Below are positions 1 through 8,077 of a DNA stretch of 28,233 nucleotides, one piece after another. This DNA comes from a virus. Position 1 is the stretch's first letter; the number at the start of each line of letters is the position of its first letter. Under the pieces are notes generated by a model. That model saw nothing but the letters and a program-made list of their open reading frames with translations. It searched no databases and was not told the origin of the DNA. The stretch is from IMG/VR virus record IMGVR_UViG_3300030430_003150, positions 1 through 28,233 of that record, one strand, 5' to 3'. A program made the translations under genes and the position numbers.

Positions 1-1865
1 ATACGGGTATTAAAGGAAGTTTAGCCGGTACCGGTTTATCAAAGACATTTATTGCATTAAACAAAGAGGGAATTTCGCTTGAGGACGCTATGAATAAAGT
101 ATCAAATTCGAGCGATCAATTAGGTACGGCCGTTGAGTTGGTTGGAGTTGTTGGTGCAAAATCTCTTTTGAATTTAGCAAACAACGCGGAGAAAATTGAC
201 GAATTAGAGGAGTCGTTTAATAAGGCAAGCGATACCGTTGAACAAGGCGGAAAACAATTTGACGGCGCAGCCAAAGCAATTGCAGAAATGAGGCTCGACA
301 ATTTGGAGGGTGATACAACAAAACTCGGCTCGGCGTGGGAAGGGTTTTTATTAGCAATTGAGGACGGGGACGGTATAATTAATAAAATACAAAGGACCAT
401 TGTTCAAGGTTTAACCATTGCAATAACAGGCGCGACCAAGGCCGTTGAGTTTTTCGGTTTTTTATTTGGTGATATTTTTGAGGCAAATAAATTAATTATG
501 CAAGGGGCGAGGCAAATTATAGGCGGAGGCTTTTTGTATTTAGTTGGCCAAATAACAAAAGCCGCAAATAATATATTAATTCAAATATCACGTATCCCAA
601 TTATAGGCGCAGCAATTGACGCGAACGCAGCACAAAAAAGAGTAAAAATGGCCGCCGCAATAATTGACCGGGCGGAGGATGAAATAAGAAAAGGCCGGGA
701 TGCGTTTGTAGAAGTTTATAATAAGGGTAAAACGTTTGCAGCACGTTATCAAGCCAAAGCAGAAGCAAACGAAATTTTGCGAGAGGAAAAAGCGAAAAAT
801 GCGGAATTAGCCGAAATACAAGAGGAAAAATTAGAACAGGACAAAGAGGCCGCAGAAAAAGCAAAAAAACAACGCGAGGATGATCTAAAAAAATTACTTG
901 ATTTAGAGAAAAAATACTTACAACGCCAACAAGACCTTGACGATACAACCTCTTTACAAAAAGCGCAACGCCAAAGGGAACGCGCACAAGCGGAATTAGA
1001 CGCGTTAAAATTAAGCAATGAGGAAAAAATAAAAGCACAAGAAGCATTAAATAATTATTTTGACCAATTAGAGGAGGAGGCCGCTGCAAAAGACCAGGAA
1101 AAAATCGACAAACAAAACGAAAAAGACGCAGCCGATAAACTTAAAAAACAAGAGGAGCGTTTAAAGGAGTTGGAATTAGATAAAGAATTTGAGGCCCTAC
1201 AATTTGAGGAGCGCCGCGCAATTTTAGACGAACGCCGAAGGTTAATAAATGAGGATGAATTATTAAGCGAAGAGCAAAAATTAGCAGCGTTGGCAAATAT
1301 ACAAAAAGCCGAGGAAAAACTCGACCAAGATAAAGTTGCGGGTAAAATGGCAGCGCTTGACGCGGTGCGTAATTTAGCGGGCGCAGAAACCAGGGTCGGC
1401 CAAGCATTGTTATTGGCAAAACAAATTTTACAAATGAAGGAGATGATGATGGACCTTAAAAACATAACGTTTAAAGGTAAAAAGGCATTAGCAGAAACCG
1501 CAGTCGATGCCGGGCAAAACGTATCAAAATCCGCAAAGATTGGCTTTCCTCAAAACATTATAACAATTGCCGCAGCGATCGGTCAAGGTATCTCAATTAT
1601 GAACACGGTTAAAAAAGCCGTTTCAAGAACAGGCGCGGGCGCAAGCGCACCTCCGCCTCCAACACCGCCGCCGGTTCAAGAGGCAACGGCACAAGCAGAA
1701 AATGCCGGCCCCGCGTTTAATGTAATTGGGGCGAGCGGTACTAACCAAATTGCGGACGCTTTAGCCGGTCAACAACAAGCACCAATTCAAACGTTTGTTG
1801 TTGCGAGTGAAGTAACAAGCGAACAAGCGCTCGAGCGTAATATAGTTGATAGCGCATCAATTTAA
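1..1865 (+). CDS. Phage tail tape measure protein (C-terminal part)
   Basis: The reading frame is open from base 3, so the start lies outside the window; about 620 codons are visible. The first visible stretch (GSLAGTGLS, then LVGVVGAKSLLNLA and LEGDTTKLGSAWEGF) matches the core of TP901-type tape measure proteins, which set tail length and leave the tail during DNA ejection. Two hydrophobic stretches follow (about bases 400-490 and 565-625), then a long Lys/Glu/Ala-rich coiled coil (about 650-1420). A Pro-rich linker with PPPPTPPP (about 1650-1680) leads to a compact end containing NVIGASGTNQIADAL and SEQALERNIVDSASI, a tail I associate with Bacteroidota phage tape measures. The family is secure; the missing N-terminus cannot be assessed. 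Confidence 0.93.
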   Translation, partial: TGIKGSLAGTGLSKTFIALNKEGISLEDAMNKVSNSSDQLGTAVELVGVVGAKSLLNLANNAEKIDELEESFNKASDTVEQGGKQFDGAAKAIAEMRLDNLEGDTTKLGSAWEGFLLAIEDGDGIINKIQRTIVQGLTIAITGATKAVEFFGFLFGDIFEANKLIMQGARQIIGGGFLYLVGQITKAANNILIQISRIPIIGAAIDANAAQKRVKMAAAIIDRAEDEIRKGRDAFVEVYNKGKTFAARYQAKAEANEILREEKAKNAELAEIQEEKLEQDKEAAEKAKKQREDDLKKLLDLEKKYLQRQQDLDDTTSLQKAQRQRERAQAELDALKLSNEEKIKAQEALNNYFDQLEEEAAAKDQEKIDKQNEKDAADKLKKQEERLKELELDKEFEALQFEERRAILDERRRLINEDELLSEEQKLAALANIQKAEEKLDQDKVAGKMAALDAVRNLAGAETRVGQALLLAKQILQMKEMMMDLKNITFKGKKALAETAVDAGQNVSKSAKIGFPQNIITIAAAIGQGISIMNTVKKAVSRTGAGASAPPPPTPPPVQEATAQAENAGPAFNVIGASGTNQIADALAGQQQAPIQTFVVASEVTSEQALERNIVDSASI

Positions 1866-1871
1866 AAAATG

Positions 1872-1900
1872 TGCAAAAAAATAATAAATTAACGTTATAT
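1872..1900 (+). promoter_or_regulatory. Candidate late promoter (site A), protease operon
   Basis: TGCAAAA (1872-1878) and CGTTAT (1893-1898), separated by 14 bases; CGTTATATA continues as at site C. The ATG at 1908 follows with only about 8 bases. No terminator was found between it and the tape measure gene. Confidence 0.55.
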
Positions 1901-1907
1901 AAATAAT

Positions 1908-3389
1908 ATGAAAATAGTCGAGTTAATTTTAGATGATGAAAACGAAAATTTTGTCGAAGCGATAAGCGTAGTCGAGCATCCGGCCATTGAGGAGGATTTC
2001 GTTGCATTAAAAGACCAAAAGCAATTTAATTTTGCCAAGCAAGATGAGGAGAAACGTTTGCTTGTTGGTGCAATTTTAACGCCAAATAAACCGATATTTA
2101 GGCGTAATAATGATGAGGATTATTATATTTATTTTAATCGCGATACGGTACGCCAGGCAAGCCAATTATATTTAAAAAAGGGTTTTCAAGCATCGGCAAC
2201 ATTAGAACACCAACAAAACGTTAGCGGTTTAACATTGGTTGAGTCCTGGATAGTTGAGGACCCCAAAATGGATAAAACTAATTTGTACGGTATGGATTTG
2301 CCAAAGGGTACTTGGGCCGGTGCAATTAAAGTCGATAACGATGATATTTGGGATAATTTTGTTAAAACGGGCAAAGTAAAAGGCTTTTCAATTGAGGGTT
2401 ATTTTGTTGATCGTGCCGACGCCAAACAAAAAGAAACGGATGAGGATTTGGCTAACGAAATGTTAAACGAATTAAAACAAGCGCTTGAGGGAGTTGAATT
2501 AGAAACGTTCAACGATTACCCGGAAGCAGCCGTAAACAATGCAAAACGTGCAATAAAATACAAAGAGGAAAAAGGCAGCGATTGCGGGACGAGCGTTGGT
2601 TGGACAAGAGCCGGGCAACTTTCGAGAAAAGAAAATATCAGCCGTTCGACGATTGCTCGTATGGCAAGTTTTAAAAGGCACCAACAAAATAAGGACGTGC
2701 CGTATGATGAAGGTTGCGGCGGTTTAATGTGGGACGCTTGGGGCGGGAGCGCCGGAGTTGAGTGGGCAATAAAAAAATTAAAACAAATTGACAAAGAAAA
2801 ATTAGAATACATTGAGGTCGACGAAAATTACGCAATAATTAACGACCGATTGGCATACGCAACAAAAGAACAGGCAGAAAAAATCGCCAAGGATATTGGT
2901 TGCGAAGGGCATCACGTACATATTGAAAATGATAAGGAGTGGTTTATGCCGTGTAAACAACACGCGCTCGCAGAAATTGGACCACGTGGAGGCGTAAAAC
3001 GCAGCAAAAAAGCACCGGCAAGCGATACGCCAAATAAAAACCCAAAAGGCGAAGGCACCGCAAAAGGTGACGCGTCAACCGCCAGGGGTGCAAAGGTTAG
3101 TAAAAAGGACGAGGCAACACTACAAAAAAAGGTTGACGATTTTAACAAACGTTATAAAGATAAATTAGGTTACGGCGCAACGTTAGGCCAATTAAAAAGC
3201 GTGTTTCAGCGCGGCCTTGGTGCGTTTAATACCTCACACTCCCCAACGGTTAAAAGCGCCTCACAATGGGCATTTGCCAGGACCAACGCGTACCTTTATT
3301 TATTAAAAAATGGCAGACCGCAAAACGCGAAATATACAACCGATTACGATCTGTTGCCAAAAAAACACCCAAAATCAACTAAAAATTAA
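1908..3389 (+). CDS. XkdF-like prohead protease fused to three further modules
   Basis: Residues 1-165 resemble the XkdF/prohead serine protease family: VEHPAIEEDFVAL, a start LLVGAILTPNKPIFR, ATLEHQQNVSGLTLVESWIV and VKGFSIEGYF, with His/Ser candidates for catalysis. Residues about 205-300 form a second module with a CGTSVGWTRAGQLSRKENIS motif and DEGCGGLMWDAWGG. Residues about 300-355 are a small Cys/His-rich segment (GCEGHHVHI, then WFMPCKQH). The remainder carries GPRGGVKRSKKAPASDTPN and ends in YDLLPKKHPKS. The protease would mature the capsid; the roles of the other modules are unknown to me. It lies just after the tape measure gene and upstream of the scaffold and capsid genes, with a candidate late promoter directly in front. 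Protease call fairly sure. Confidence 0.8.
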   Translation: MKIVELILDDENENFVEAISVVEHPAIEEDFVALKDQKQFNFAKQDEEKRLLVGAILTPNKPIFRRNNDEDYYIYFNRDTVRQASQLYLKKGFQASATLEHQQNVSGLTLVESWIVEDPKMDKTNLYGMDLPKGTWAGAIKVDNDDIWDNFVKTGKVKGFSIEGYFVDRADAKQKETDEDLANEMLNELKQALEGVELETFNDYPEAAVNNAKRAIKYKEEKGSDCGTSVGWTRAGQLSRKENISRSTIARMASFKRHQQNKDVPYDEGCGGLMWDAWGGSAGVEWAIKKLKQIDKEKLEYIEVDENYAIINDRLAYATKEQAEKIAKDIGCEGHHVHIENDKEWFMPCKQHALAEIGPRGGVKRSKKAPASDTPNKNPKGEGTAKGDASTARGAKVSKKDEATLQKKVDDFNKRYKDKLGYGATLGQLKSVFQRGLGAFNTSHSPTVKSASQWAFARTNAYLYLLKNGRPQNAKYTTDYDLLPKKHPKSTKN

Positions 3390-3394
3390 TTAAA

Positions 3395-3688
3395 ATGAAA
3401 TTGTCGGAAAACACAAATGTAACACTTGACCTTAAAACAATTGGGATGATTATTGGTTTTACATTAATGTTGGCCGGCACGTATTGGAGTTTACAAGGTC
3501 AAATTAGTTTAGCAATGAGCGAACCCCAACCGGAGGTTAGTAAAATAGAATTTCAATACAAAGATGAATTGGTGCGCACAACAATTGAAAAAGTAGAAAA
3601 AGACGTCGTTAATATACAAGAGGATATTGATGAATTAAAAGAACAATTGGCAAAAATGGAGGAGCGCCTTTACAATAAATTAAGGTAA
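3395..3688 (+). CDS. Small membrane-anchored coiled-coil protein
   Basis: A 97-residue protein starting 5 bases after the protease gene. Residues about 15-36 (IGMIIGFTLMLAGTYWSL) are one transmembrane helix; after a short linker, residues about 50-95 are rich in Glu/Lys heptads and predict a coiled coil ending in EERLYNKLR. The topology (short N-terminus, one helix, charged helical tail) would fit a spanin-like or membrane-tethered assembly factor, but it is far from the lysis genes and no specific family is certain. Its stop overlaps the next start by one base (TAATG), so it is probably co-translated with the exported thioredoxin-like protein. Confidence 0.75.
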   Translation: MKLSENTNVTLDLKTIGMIIGFTLMLAGTYWSLQGQISLAMSEPQPEVSKIEFQYKDELVRTTIEKVEKDVVNIQEDIDELKEQLAKMEERLYNKLR

Positions 3689-4026
3689 TGTTTAAAACGT
3701 TTATATTATTGTTTTTATTTTGTGGTTTTGTTAATGCCCAAGATTATAAAAGTGATATAAGCGTTGTGCAGTATTCGGCAAGTTTTGTAAAAGATAACGA
3801 GTTGAATTTAAAAAAATTTAACGAGCATAATACATATTATTTTTACATTGAAACGGATAAAAAATTATTTGAAAACGACAAAATTAAGTATTTACCAACA
3901 ATTGTTATTTTTCAAAATGGTAAAGAAATTTTACGAATTGAGAGCGGGGTGAGTTTAAAACTCCCGGAGGATGCTGCAAAAAAAATAGATCGTAAATTAA
4001 ATGAATTATTACAAAATAAATTTTAA
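3688..4026 (+). CDS. Exported thioredoxin-like protein lacking the CxxC site
   Basis: A 112-residue protein with a clear signal peptide (residues 1-17, hydrophobic core ending VNAQ). The mature part reads as a small thioredoxin fold: a strand ISVVQYSASFV where thioredoxins have the WCxxC active site, a later strand with a YLPTIVIFQNGKEIL segment that matches the cis-proline loop and following strand, and a C-terminal helix. The active-site cysteines are absent, so redox catalysis is unlikely; binding or chaperone roles are more plausible. It sits between a membrane protein and a predicted outer-membrane protein, suggesting periplasmic action. The fold assignment is by pattern and the function is unknown. 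Confidence 0.72.
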   Translation: MFKTFILLFLFCGFVNAQDYKSDISVVQYSASFVKDNELNLKKFNEHNTYYFYIETDKKLFENDKIKYLPTIVIFQNGKEILRIESGVSLKLPEDAAKKIDRKLNELLQNKF

Positions 4027-4031
4027 AAAAT

Positions 4032-4157
4032 ATGATACGTTTATTAAAATACATAACAAAAAAATTAGAAGCCTTTAAGTGTTGGGTTCATATTAATTGG
4101 AATAACACACTCGAAAAATTAAAATCAAAATGTATATGCGAAAATTTGCCCTCATAA
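4032..4157 (+). CDS. Small hypothetical protein (41 aa)
   Basis: An ATG six bases after the previous stop opens a 41-residue frame, basic and with aromatic residues and Cys (FKCWVHINW, later CICEN), ending inside the next gene, which it overlaps by 28 bases. The tight packing (gap of 5 bases upstream) and full coverage of an otherwise empty stretch support it as a real gene. No family recognised; no signal peptide or membrane helix. Confidence 0.45.
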   Translation: MIRLLKYITKKLEAFKCWVHINWNNTLEKLKSKCICENLPS

Positions 4158-5212
4158 CCGCGTTATTATTTACAACAATTTGTAACGCTCAATTACTAAA
4201 AGAAATTTTTAAGTATTCAACTTTATACGGTTCATATACGGAGTCAAGCCCCTTATTTGTGCCGGATAGTTATTTTGTAACACAAGGCGGGGAGGTTATA
4301 AATACAACCCCGGAAGTAACAAACGATTTTAGTTATTCTTTTGGTATTCGCAAAATTGCGAGGTTTGGTTACGAAAATAAAGAAAACCGATTTTATGATG
4401 GCAGCGAACAAAACTCAAGTTTAAATAGTAATTTTGGGAATGTTAAAGGCCTGGAGTATTTGGTGCAATATACAAAGGGTAAACAACGCGGCCGTGAATT
4501 TGAAAGCGAACGTTACTTTTTAAGGTATTCGCGTAAATGGTGGAGTACTAAATTAGAAATACAAAAAAACGGTATTATTAATTTGAATTATAAAAGCGCT
4601 GATTTGCGTTTAAAAATACCAATTGGCAATAAATTTAATTTAAGTATTGGCGGCATTGTTAGAACACACAAACCTTACGGGTTTAACCCAATTGCAAATT
4701 ATTTAGAAACCTCGCCTTGGTGGGATTTGGCTTATGAATACGGTTATTATGATATTTATTACGGCATTGATTACGATAACGACGGGCAGTTAGATAACTT
4801 TGATTGGTATTGGGTAAATGAAAACGGGGACCGGGTTGCGGATACCGATCTGGATTTTAGGCGAAACATTTATCAAGATATTGTAAACGATTATAACCAA
4901 ACACAATTAAACAACATTGGAACGTTGGCAACGTTAAGTATTATTGCGGGTTCTGATTTTTATTATTACCGTGATAACTTTTGGTTGCATACTTGGGCCA
5001 ATATATTACCAAAACACAAACATATTAGCGGCGATAAAATTTACAGTTATAAAAATTATATTGGCTCGGATGATTGGGTTGATTATAATTACGGCGTGAT
5101 GTTTGGGTGGTTTATAACTAAAAAAATTGGTTTATTTACAGAAATTGAACAAACCCGGTTTTGGGATAAAAATTTACAATTCATAAAAGCCGGCGTAAAT
5201 ATACAAATATAA
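4130..5212 (+). CDS. Predicted outer-membrane beta-barrel protein encoded among structural genes
   Basis: A 360-residue protein with a typical signal peptide (MRKFALITALLFTTICNAQ). The second ATG (4136) gives the cleaner signal peptide and may be the true start. The mature part is rich in alternating aromatic/polar strands (YEYGYYDIYYGIDY, FFTEI-type ends) and finishes with a strand ending in a hydrophobic residue (FIKAGVNIQI), as outer-membrane barrels do. A DxDxDGxxD-like loop (YDNDGQLDNFDWYW) suggests calcium binding. No lipobox is seen. Location between protease and scaffold genes implies expression with the virion genes. Possible roles include altering the host surface (superinfection exclusion), assisting exit, or a virion component. 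I do not recognise a characterised family. Confidence 0.7.
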   Translation: MYMRKFALITALLFTTICNAQLLKEIFKYSTLYGSYTESSPLFVPDSYFVTQGGEVINTTPEVTNDFSYSFGIRKIARFGYENKENRFYDGSEQNSSLNSNFGNVKGLEYLVQYTKGKQRGREFESERYFLRYSRKWWSTKLEIQKNGIINLNYKSADLRLKIPIGNKFNLSIGGIVRTHKPYGFNPIANYLETSPWWDLAYEYGYYDIYYGIDYDNDGQLDNFDWYWVNENGDRVADTDLDFRRNIYQDIVNDYNQTQLNNIGTLATLSIIAGSDFYYYRDNFWLHTWANILPKHKHISGDKIYSYKNYIGSDDWVDYNYGVMFGWFITKKIGLFTEIEQTRFWDKNLQFIKAGVNIQI

Positions 5213-5361
5213 TGTACCGATATTTAAAAAATAAATTTTCATTTAAAACCCCGTCACGTTGCCGAGCGCAAAGCAAGCGCGCTTGTTTATGCCCAAACGG
5301 TACATACTCTCGTAAATGTTGTGACGGTTCATTACAGGCCCAAGGAATAGGCAAAATTTAA
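5212..5361 (+). CDS. Small Cys-rich protein (49 aa)
   Basis: The ATG overlaps the stop of the barrel gene by one base (TAATG). The 49-residue product is basic at the N-terminus and carries five cysteines in the pattern C-x7-C-x-C-x8-CC, with the core ACLCPNGTYSRKCCDGS followed by LQAQGIGKI. The spacing could hold a metal or two disulfides. I associate this short motif with many flavobacterial phage structural regions (recollection), where it lies near the capsid genes. It has no signal peptide, so a cytoplasmic zinc-binding knot is slightly more likely than disulfides. Function unknown. Confidence 0.65.
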   Translation: MYRYLKNKFSFKTPSRCRAQSKRACLCPNGTYSRKCCDGSLQAQGIGKI

Positions 5362-5370
5362 AACCTTAAA

Positions 5371-5399
5371 CGCAAAATAATTTAACGTACGCGTTATTT
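5371..5399 (+). promoter_or_regulatory. Candidate late promoter (site B), scaffold/capsid operon
   Basis: CGCAAAA at 5371-5377 and CGTTAT at 5392-5397, 14 bases apart, the same spacing as the sites before 1908, 7694, 19409 and 25654. Here the motif lies 34 bases before the ATG, leaving a normal leader. Promoter identity is inferred from recurrence. Confidence 0.5.
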
Positions 5400-5425
5400 A
5401 AGTATTAATCATTAAAAAATTAAAA

Positions 5426-6001
5426 ATGAGTAACGCAATTGATACATTAAATAGGGTCAAGGCCGTATTGGGTCTTGAGGTAAAAATGGAGCAATTAAAA
5501 CTCGAAAACGGCACAATTCTCGAAGCAAACAAATTTGAGGAGTCGGAGTCGGTTTTTATTGTTACCGAGGATGAGAAAGTTGCGCTCCCAATTGGTTCTT
5601 ATCAACTTGAGGACAACAGAATTTTAACAGTCGAGGAAGAGGGCGTAATTGCAAAATTAGCCGACCACGAGGAAGAGGAGGAAGTTGAAAAAGAGGAAAA
5701 AGAAACCGAGGAAGTTGACGCGCAATATGTTAGTAAAGAAGAATTTTCACAAGCATTGGAAGAAATTAAAGCAATGATTGACGAAGTAAAAGCGGGTTAT
5801 AAAAAACTTGCAGAAAACAACGAAAATTTAGGATCTGAAAAAGCAGACGAAAAAGCAGAATTACAAGCAGAATTAAGCAAACCGGCAGTACAACCTTTTA
5901 AACACTCCCCGGAAAAAACGGCAAAAAGACAAGTCGTTCAATTCGCGGAAAGAAGGCCAAAAAATATGTTGGATATTGTATTTGAAAAATTAAATAATTA
6001 A
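5426..6001 (+). CDS. Capsid scaffolding protein
   Basis: A 191-residue, very acidic, helix-rich protein directly upstream of the major capsid gene (5-base gap), the usual place for the scaffold. The N-terminal third has short beta segments (MEQLKLENGTILEANKF, VALPIGSYQLEDNRIL). The middle is Glu-rich (EEEEEVEKEEKE) and then predicted coiled coil (residues about 105-150). The C-terminus is basic (KTAKRQVVQFAERRPKN) and ends with a short amphipathic helix, typical of scaffold tails that bind the coat protein. Assigned by position and composition more than by motif. Confidence 0.78.
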   Translation: MSNAIDTLNRVKAVLGLEVKMEQLKLENGTILEANKFEESESVFIVTEDEKVALPIGSYQLEDNRILTVEEEGVIAKLADHEEEEEVEKEEKETEEVDAQYVSKEEFSQALEEIKAMIDEVKAGYKKLAENNENLGSEKADEKAELQAELSKPAVQPFKHSPEKTAKRQVVQFAERRPKNMLDIVFEKLNN

Positions 6002-6006
6002 GAAAA

Positions 6007-6996
6007 ATGAACACAAGAAAAATTAATTTAGCAGACGCCGACAATTCGATAAATTCGATAACGACCACGTACGCGGGTGAGTTTGCCGGAAAGTACATTT
6101 CGGCGGCATTATTGTCGGGTAAAACATTGGCCGAGGGTTCAATTACCATTAAGCCAAATGTAGCGTATAAAGAAGTCCTTAAAAAGGTGACAGATGATGC
6201 AAATTTCATAGTCGATGCAACTTGTGATTTTGCTAACGGTGGGACACCCGATACTTTTTCTCTAACGGAAAGAGTACTCGAACCGGCTCAATTTCAAGTA
6301 AATTTACAATTTTGTAAAAAAGATTTTATTTCGGATTGGGAGTCGATTGCAATGGGTTACTCAAGTTACAAGTCGTTACCGCCAAAATTCAGCGATTTTA
6401 TTTTGGGACACGTAGTGGCAAAAGTAGCGGAAAAAACCGAGCAAAACATTTGGCAAGGTGATGCAAATAATACCGGCGAATTTGACGGGTTTACAACATT
6501 ATTGGCGAATGATTCAGACGTACAAGATGCGGCTAATTCATCAGAAACCTCATTTACGGCGGGCAACATTAGAACGTTGCTCGGTAACGTTGTTGATAAA
6601 TTACCAAGCGCAGTTTACTCACAACCGGATGTAACAATTTATTTACCGACGGCAGCATTGCAACCATTTATTAGAGCAATGAGCGGTTTTGGTAATAATG
6701 GAGCCGGTGCGGCGGGTATCAACAACCAAGGTGACCTTTGGTATAACCAAGGTAACGCCTTATCATTTGAGGGTATTAAATTGCAGCACGCTCCAGGATT
6801 GCCAAGTACTAACATAGTTGCGGGACAATCAAGCAACTTTTATTTTGGTACGGGATTATTGGCAGATCATAACGAGGTTAAATTGATCGATTTAGCGGAT
6901 ATTGACGGGAGCCAAAATGTACGTTGTGTTATGAGATATTCAGCCGGGGTCCAATATGGCATCGGAAGCGATATCGTATTACTAACGTTGGCATAA
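6007..6996 (+). CDS. Major capsid protein
   Basis: A 329-residue protein following the scaffold gene and followed by a strong terminator, as expected for the most abundant structural gene. Segments such as FDGFTTLL, TIYLPTAALQPFIRAM and the late NVRCVMRYSAGVQYGIGSDIVLL end strand are compatible with the HK97 coat fold. No long N-terminal delta domain is present, in line with a separate scaffold gene. Composition is less Lys-rich than its neighbours, as usual for coat proteins. Fold assignment is inferred from size, location and strand pattern. Confidence 0.85.
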   Translation: MNTRKINLADADNSINSITTTYAGEFAGKYISAALLSGKTLAEGSITIKPNVAYKEVLKKVTDDANFIVDATCDFANGGTPDTFSLTERVLEPAQFQVNLQFCKKDFISDWESIAMGYSSYKSLPPKFSDFILGHVVAKVAEKTEQNIWQGDANNTGEFDGFTTLLANDSDVQDAANSSETSFTAGNIRTLLGNVVDKLPSAVYSQPDVTIYLPTAALQPFIRAMSGFGNNGAGAAGINNQGDLWYNQGNALSFEGIKLQHAPGLPSTNIVAGQSSNFYFGTGLLADHNEVKLIDLADIDGSQNVRCVMRYSAGVQYGIGSDIVLLTLA

Positions 6997-7003
6997 TATA
7001 AAT

Positions 7004-7027
7004 AAGGGGACGTAAAACTCCCCTTTT
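7004..7027 (+). terminator. Intrinsic terminator after major capsid gene
   Basis: Seven-base-pair stem AAGGGGA (7004-7010) with TCCCCTT (7019-7025), 8-base loop, followed by T. It lies 8 bases after the capsid stop and 27 bases before the next gene. The short T tract suggests partial read-through to the probable tail tube gene, which has no promoter that I can see. Confidence 0.7.
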
Positions 7028-7053
7028 AGTTTAATAATTTAAAATATATACAA

Positions 7054-7596
7054 ATGGCGTGTTTAATAAATAAGGGAAGGACCGAACCGTGTAAGGATAC
7101 AGTTGGCGGCATACAAGCCGTTTACTTTATTGATTTTGGCGGTTTGGGTACTGTTACATATTCATCATCAAGTGACGAAATTGCAAGTTTTAGCGAAAGC
7201 ACAATAAACGCATATAAATATCAAGTAAGAGGCAATAGTGGATTTGAGCAAACTGTTACAAGTTCAAGAGAGAATGGTACGACTTTTTATGATCAAGTTT
7301 TAACATTGAATTTTAAAAAATTGTCACCCGAGTCGCACGACCAACTTGCGTTAATTGCAGTTGCAAGACCTCACGTAGCAATTGAGGATAACAACGGCAA
7401 CGTATTTTTAGCGGGATTGGAGTTTGGTTGTGATGTGAATGGTGGGACCGTAGCAACGGGCGCAGCGATGGGCGATATGAGCGGTTATACGCTTACATTG
7501 CAAGGAATGGAAAAAAAGCCGGCTAATTTCTTAAACGGTGGTTTAAGTGGTGCGGGTATTACTGTTGTGACTGGTTCTGATATAAGCGATATATAA
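7054..7596 (+). CDS. Probable major tail tube protein
   Basis: A 180-residue, beta-strand-rich protein flanked by terminators on both sides, as high-copy structural genes often are. It starts MACLINKGRTEPCKDTVGG and contains alternating-strand segments (NSGFEQTVTSS, TFYDQVLTLNFKKL) and a late LEFGCDVNGGTVATGAAMGDMSGYT-type region, split here across about residues 120-150, consistent with a tail tube fold. Position between capsid and portal genes is not the classical one, so a capsid decoration protein is the main alternative. No signal peptide. Confidence 0.6.
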   Translation: MACLINKGRTEPCKDTVGGIQAVYFIDFGGLGTVTYSSSSDEIASFSESTINAYKYQVRGNSGFEQTVTSSRENGTTFYDQVLTLNFKKLSPESHDQLALIAVARPHVAIEDNNGNVFLAGLEFGCDVNGGTVATGAAMGDMSGYTLTLQGMEKKPANFLNGGLSGAGITVVTGSDISDI

Positions 7597-7628
7597 AATA
7601 GTTTTTTTCATAATTTGAGTTAGTTGTT

Positions 7629-7659
7629 AAAAGGGGTTGTTTAGGCAACCCTTTTTTTT
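7629..7659 (+). terminator. Intrinsic terminator after tail tube gene
   Basis: Stem GGGTTG (7634-7639) with CAACCC (7646-7651), loop of six, extended outward by A-T pairs and one G-T pair, and followed by eight T (7652-7659). A strong rho-independent terminator; it belongs to a group of three sharing the GGGTTG/CAACCC stem in this window. Confidence 0.88.
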
Positions 7660-7660
7660 A

Positions 7661-7689
7661 TGCAAAAAAATTAATTATTTGCGTTATAT
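7661..7689 (+). promoter_or_regulatory. Candidate late promoter (site C), portal operon
   Basis: TGCAAAA at 7661-7667 and CGTTAT at 7682-7687, 14 bases apart, immediately after a strong terminator, where the portal operon needs a new promoter. The CGTTAT lies 12 bases before the ATG at 7694, implying a very short leader. The -10-like block is identical over CGTTATATA to site A. Confidence 0.55.
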
Positions 7690-7693
7690 ATAT

Positions 7694-8077
7694 ATGATAC
7701 TATTGAAACCAACAACCGAGGCACAAAATTTATATTTTATAAAACGGCCATTTATAACGGATTCGAGTAACGTTTCGCAATTAATACAAATTACGGACGA
7801 TATTACAAATAGCGATTTAACGTATTCAGTTGGTACCGCAACCGAGGGGGATTATACGCGTTTAATAATGAATATAACAGGCCTAAAAGAGGGGCGTTTT
7901 TATTCATTGGCAGTATTTGACAAACCGGCGGGCGGCGGTGATAATACGTGCGTTTATAAGGATAAAATTTTTGTTACAGACCAGGATATCGACCAGGTTG
8001 ACAATAAAAATTATACGATCAATGATGGCGAATTTGTAGAAAACACAACAGAAAATAACGATTACATTGTAATATGA
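7694..8077 (+). CDS. Putative virion-associated beta-sandwich protein (127 aa)
   Basis: The frame opens at a TTG (7637), but that falls inside the terminator stem; the ATG at 7694, just after the candidate promoter, is the sensible start and gives 127 residues. The sequence is strand-rich (LTYSVGTATEGDYTRLIMNI, then GRFYSLAVFDK) and ends in a short acidic tail (NTTENNDYIVI). It resembles a small immunoglobulin-like or fibronectin-like sandwich. The stop overlaps the portal start (ATGA). I associate similar small genes before the portal with flavobacterial phages, but the function is unknown. Confidence 0.65.
   Translation: MILLKPTTEAQNLYFIKRPFITDSSNVSQLIQITDDITNSDLTYSVGTATEGDYTRLIMNITGLKEGRFYSLAVFDKPAGGGDNTCVYKDKIFVTDQDIDQVDNKNYTINDGEFVENTTENNDYIVI

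Noticed and set aside
601-1089. Long open frames on the minus strand within the tape measure region (also 749-1018, 1055-1465, 1141-1419)
   Set aside because: Mirror images of the Glu/Lys/Ala-rich coiled coil; low-complexity Phe/Leu/Ser-rich translations, no ribosome site, and the plus strand is clearly coding.
7637-7693. Upstream extension (TTG start) of the gene now started at 7694
   Set aside because: It would place coding sequence across a strong terminator and candidate promoter, and the extra residues are Phe/Leu/Cys-rich junk.
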